Shown: piece by piece, positions 61,977-64,000 of the stretch
Layout: each line of letters begins with the position of its first letter
Numbering within the stretch: position 1 is the stretch's first letter
Source: CAYMZZ01 sp044463125
GTDB taxonomy: Bacteria; Bacteroidota; Bacteroidia; Chitinophagales; Chitinophagaceae
Assembly: GCA_044463125.1 (NCBI GenBank)
Contig: JBIQMS010000012.1
Coordinates: 27,338-91,337 of the forward strand
Length of the DNA: 64,000 nucleotides
Direction of reading: 5' to 3'
Program-made: the position numbers and the translations under genes
Notes under the pieces: generated by a model
Seen by the model: the letters and a program-made list of their open reading frames with translations, nothing else
Told to the model about the DNA's origin: nothing
Databases searched by the model: none

Positions 61977-63626
61977 TCAGGTTTGAAAGACGCCCAGCTT
62001 TAGTTCGGGGATTTCAGGATTATGGTTGGCGGCGGCAATACCTTCGGCCAGTACCATCCGGGTTTCCATCGGGTCGATGATAGCATCTACCCATAAACGG
62101 GCCGCGGCATAGTAGGGAGATGTCTGCGCTTCATAGCGCGACTTGATTTCATTCAACAACCGGCTTTCTTCCTCTGCACTCACTTCTTTTCCTTTGGCCT
62201 TCATTCCCGCTACCTGTATTTGCAGGAGGGTTTTTGCCGCCTGATCTCCGCCCATCACGGCAATTTTCGCTGTGGGCCAGGCGTAAATAAACCGGGGATC
62301 GTAGGCTTTGCCACACATGGCATAGTTGCCGGCGCCATAGCTGTTGCCCACGACAATAGTAAACTTTGGCACCACTGAATTGGCTACCGCGTTTACCAGT
62401 TTGGCGCCATCCTTTATTATGCCTGAATGTTCGCTGCGGCTACCTACCATAAAACCGGTAACATCCTGCAGGAATACCAGCGGAATTTTTTTCTGATTAC
62501 AGTTGAGGATAAACCGGGCGGCTTTATCGGCACTGTCGTTATAGATAACACCTCCCATCTGCATCTCACCTTTCCGGTTTTTCACCATCTTGCGTTGGTT
62601 GGCCACAATTCCCACGGCCCAGCCTTCTATTCGCGCATAGCCACATAGAATGCTTTTGCCATATTCTTCCTTAAATTGTACAAAGCTGCTCCGGCTTCCA
62701 TCCACATGCGCATCTACTATGCGCTCTATCAGCTCTACCATATCATAGGGCTTACCCTCAAAGGGGAACAGGCCATAGATTTCTTCCGGATTTTTGACAG
62801 GGGCTTTGGCGGCAATGCGGTCGAAACCGGCTTTGCGGGGCTCGCCCATCATGGCAAAAACCTTTTTTACATGGTCCAGGCATTCCTGTTCGGTGCTGAA
62901 TTTATAATCAGCAATTCCCGATATGGCATTATGGGTATCGGCACCACCCAGGGTTTCCGCATCAATATCTTCGCCAATAGCGGCTTTCACCAGGTAAGGC
63001 CCAGCCAGGAAAATGGATCCGTTATTTTCCACCATCAGGGTTTCATCGCTCATAATGGGCAGGTAGGCACCACCCGCCACGCATGCACCCATCACGGCGG
63101 CTATTTGTGTTATACCCATGGCGCTCATCCGGGCATTGTTGCGAAAGACACGGCCAAAATGTTCCTTGTCGGGAAATATTTCATCCTGCATGGGCAGAAA
63201 TACGCCCGCACTATCTACCAGGTACACAATCGGCAAATGGTTTTCCATCGCTATCTCCTGCAGCCGCAGGTTTTTCTTACCTGTGATAGGAAACCAGGCA
63301 CCGGCTTTCACCGTCTGGTCATTGGCGACAATCAAAGCCTGCCGGCCACTGATATAACCCATACCCGCCACTGTGCCACCTGCCGGGCATCCACCCTGTT
63401 CCTCATACATTTCAAAGCCAGCAAAAGCGCCTAATTCAATAAAGGACTTATCCGCATCAATGAGGTAGCTGATCCGTTCCCGCGCCGTCAGTTTATTCTT
63501 TTCATGCTGCTTCGCCACCGATTTTTTGCCACCCGCCTCCATGATCTTCTCCAGCATTTGAGCCCTGCGTCGCAAAGCCTGCCGCATCAGGTCTTCATTC
63601 CGGTTGAATTCGATGTCCATTTTCAT
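61977..63626 (-). CDS. Acyl-CoA carboxylase beta subunit (methylcrotonyl-CoA type)
   Basis: This 549-residue carboxyltransferase subunit carries two crotonase-like halves (GCPAGGTVAGMGYISGRQALIVAND at about 82-106, VNAVANSVVPKFTIVVGNSYGAGNYAMCGKAYDPR at about 413-447). It transfers carboxyl from biotin to an acyl-CoA. Sequence texture (HFGRVFRNNARMSAMGI, GGADTHNAISGIADY) resembles methylcrotonoyl-CoA carboxylase beta, used in leucine breakdown, but propionyl-CoA use is possible. The alpha (biotin) subunit is not in the window. The start at 63626 (MKMDIEF) may be 2 codons later. A perfect TATCTTTG box lies 19 bases upstream. Confidence 0.88.
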   Translation of the reverse strand: MKMDIEFNRNEDLMRQALRRRAQMLEKIMEAGGKKSVAKQHEKNKLTARERISYLIDADKSFIELGAFAGFEMYEEQGGCPAGGTVAGMGYISGRQALIVANDQTVKAGAWFPITGKKNLRLQEIAMENHLPIVYLVDSAGVFLPMQDEIFPDKEHFGRVFRNNARMSAMGITQIAAVMGACVAGGAYLPIMSDETLMVENNGSIFLAGPYLVKAAIGEDIDAETLGGADTHNAISGIADYKFSTEQECLDHVKKVFAMMGEPRKAGFDRIAAKAPVKNPEEIYGLFPFEGKPYDMVELIERIVDAHVDGSRSSFVQFKEEYGKSILCGYARIEGWAVGIVANQRKMVKNRKGEMQMGGVIYNDSADKAARFILNCNQKKIPLVFLQDVTGFMVGSRSEHSGIIKDGAKLVNAVANSVVPKFTIVVGNSYGAGNYAMCGKAYDPRFIYAWPTAKIAVMGGDQAAKTLLQIQVAGMKAKGKEVSAEEESRLLNEIKSRYEAQTSPYYAAARLWVDAIIDPMETRMVLAEGIAAANHNPEIPELKLGVFQT

Positions 63627-63645
63627 ATATACAAGGGTTGTGAAA

Positions 63646-63653
63646 CAAAGATA
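63646..63653 (-). promoter_or_regulatory. -7 promoter box TATCTTTG upstream of the carboxylase
   Basis: A perfect TAnnTTTG box on the minus strand 19 bases before the ATG at 63626. Confidence 0.55.
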
Positions 63654-63678
63654 CGGTTTACGCTGTGGTGAGTTGAAA

Positions 63679-63720
63679 GTTTAGGGTTTAGGGTTTAAAG
63701 TTTAATGTTTAAAGTTTGCG
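63679..63720 (+). repeat. Six GTTTARN heptamers, start of a nested palindrome
   Basis: GTTTAGG twice, GTTTAAA, GTTTAAT, GTTTAAA and GTTTGCG. The partner CCTAAACCTTAAAT at 63937-63955 is shorter. No outer 7- or 8-base arm is seen within the window. The gap 63627-64000 contains only this palindrome and the carboxylase promoter. Confidence 0.85.
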
Positions 63721-63777
63721 GTAACAGGCTCGTTTCAGGTCTTAATAAAAGGGGACACTATTTTCGGTAATGATACA

Positions 63778-63912
63778 TCTGCGTTCATCTGCGAAAAAAT
63801 CTGCGGGAATCTGCGGGAAAAATCTCCTGAACCCGAAACATGTTTAAAGTACTGAAGAGTTTCCCGCAGATTTGCGCAGATTTATTCGCAGATTTTCGCG
63901 GATTTTTTTCAA
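63778..63912. repeat. Inner TCTGCG palindrome, second copy of the 11.6 kb element
   Basis: The left arm (63778-63822) and right arm (63860-63912) carry TCTGCG units and their reverse complement. The core (TCTCCTGAACC, TGTTTAAAGTACTGAA) is nearly the same as at 11594-11631, which is the best evidence that these palindromes are copies of a spreading element. Confidence 0.85.
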
Positions 63913-64000
63913 AAACAAATTCCAATTCAAACATTACCTAAACCTTAAATGTTGAATAGCAGGACATCGTTAACAGTTTATTAGTGGTATCGGTGTAGCA

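Overview
The window looks like a chromosomal segment of a member of the Bacteroidota, most likely a Chitinophagaceae relative. The evidence is type IX secretion (T9SS) C-terminal sorting domains, a CarboxypepD-reg/TonB-dependent receptor with a FecR and ECF sigma cassette, many carboxypeptidase-regulatory-like N-terminal domains, TAnnTTTG-type -7 promoter boxes, and moderate GC with short gaps. There are no rRNAs, no tRNAs that I can recognise, no transposases, and no prophage or CRISPR array. Nearly all genes are intact; only cinA is cut by the window edge.

Layout. 1-4.7 kb: cinA (partial), dacB, an M50 protease, a YbgC-type thioesterase and DoxX. 4.9-10.2 kb: a giant TPR protein, a beta-barrel protein and an HU-CCDC81-like membrane protein, probably one operon. 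10.5-19.4 kb: methyltransferase, glutaminyl cyclase, M43 protease (T9SS), pyrF, gcdH-aroK-DUF423 and a 7TMR-DISM histidine kinase. 19.5-25.8 kb: ftsK, lolA-like, kdsA, an SDR threonine dehydrogenase, acylphosphatase and fRMsr. 25.8-34.3 kb: a secretory surface block with a glycosidase-like lipoprotein, a cohesin/DUF4082/T9SS protein and a 1651-residue multidomain protein ending in a dockerin. 34.6-43.5 kb: porin-like barrel, DinB-like protein, ggt, a PIG-L deacetylase, two tiny membrane proteins coupled to a sodium:solute symporter, and a DUF2911 protein. 43.5-50.5 kb: an anti-sigma-like TonB-tail protein with its ECF sigma factor, a VWA protein, a Cys-motif/T9SS protein, xerD and a lipoprotein. 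50.8-54.6 kb: YkgJ, YraN, manA, DUF6580-like and a GIN-domain lipoprotein. 54.8-60.7 kb: TonB receptor, STN/surface-repeat protein, FecR and sigma. 60.9-63.6 kb: acyl-CoA carboxylase beta subunit, rnhA and a Dph6-like ATPase.

Two things stand out. First, eleven intergenic gaps are filled by palindromes whose arms are tandem arrays of 7- or 8-base units (ACGTNNN, CGTGARN, TTYGTTKA, TTTAGGG-like) or looser TCTGCG repeats. The arms start at, or contain, the stop codons of the neighbouring genes. The unit type differs between loci, but within a palindrome both arms use the same unit. I know of no described family that matches this. Second, the neighbouring genes at 27.4-34.3 kb encode a predicted cohesin on a T9SS-exported protein and a dockerin on a giant multidomain enzyme, which suggests a two-part surface complex outside any cellulosome.

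Coordinates and motifs come from reading the sequence. Family names are from recognition of motifs, not from searches.
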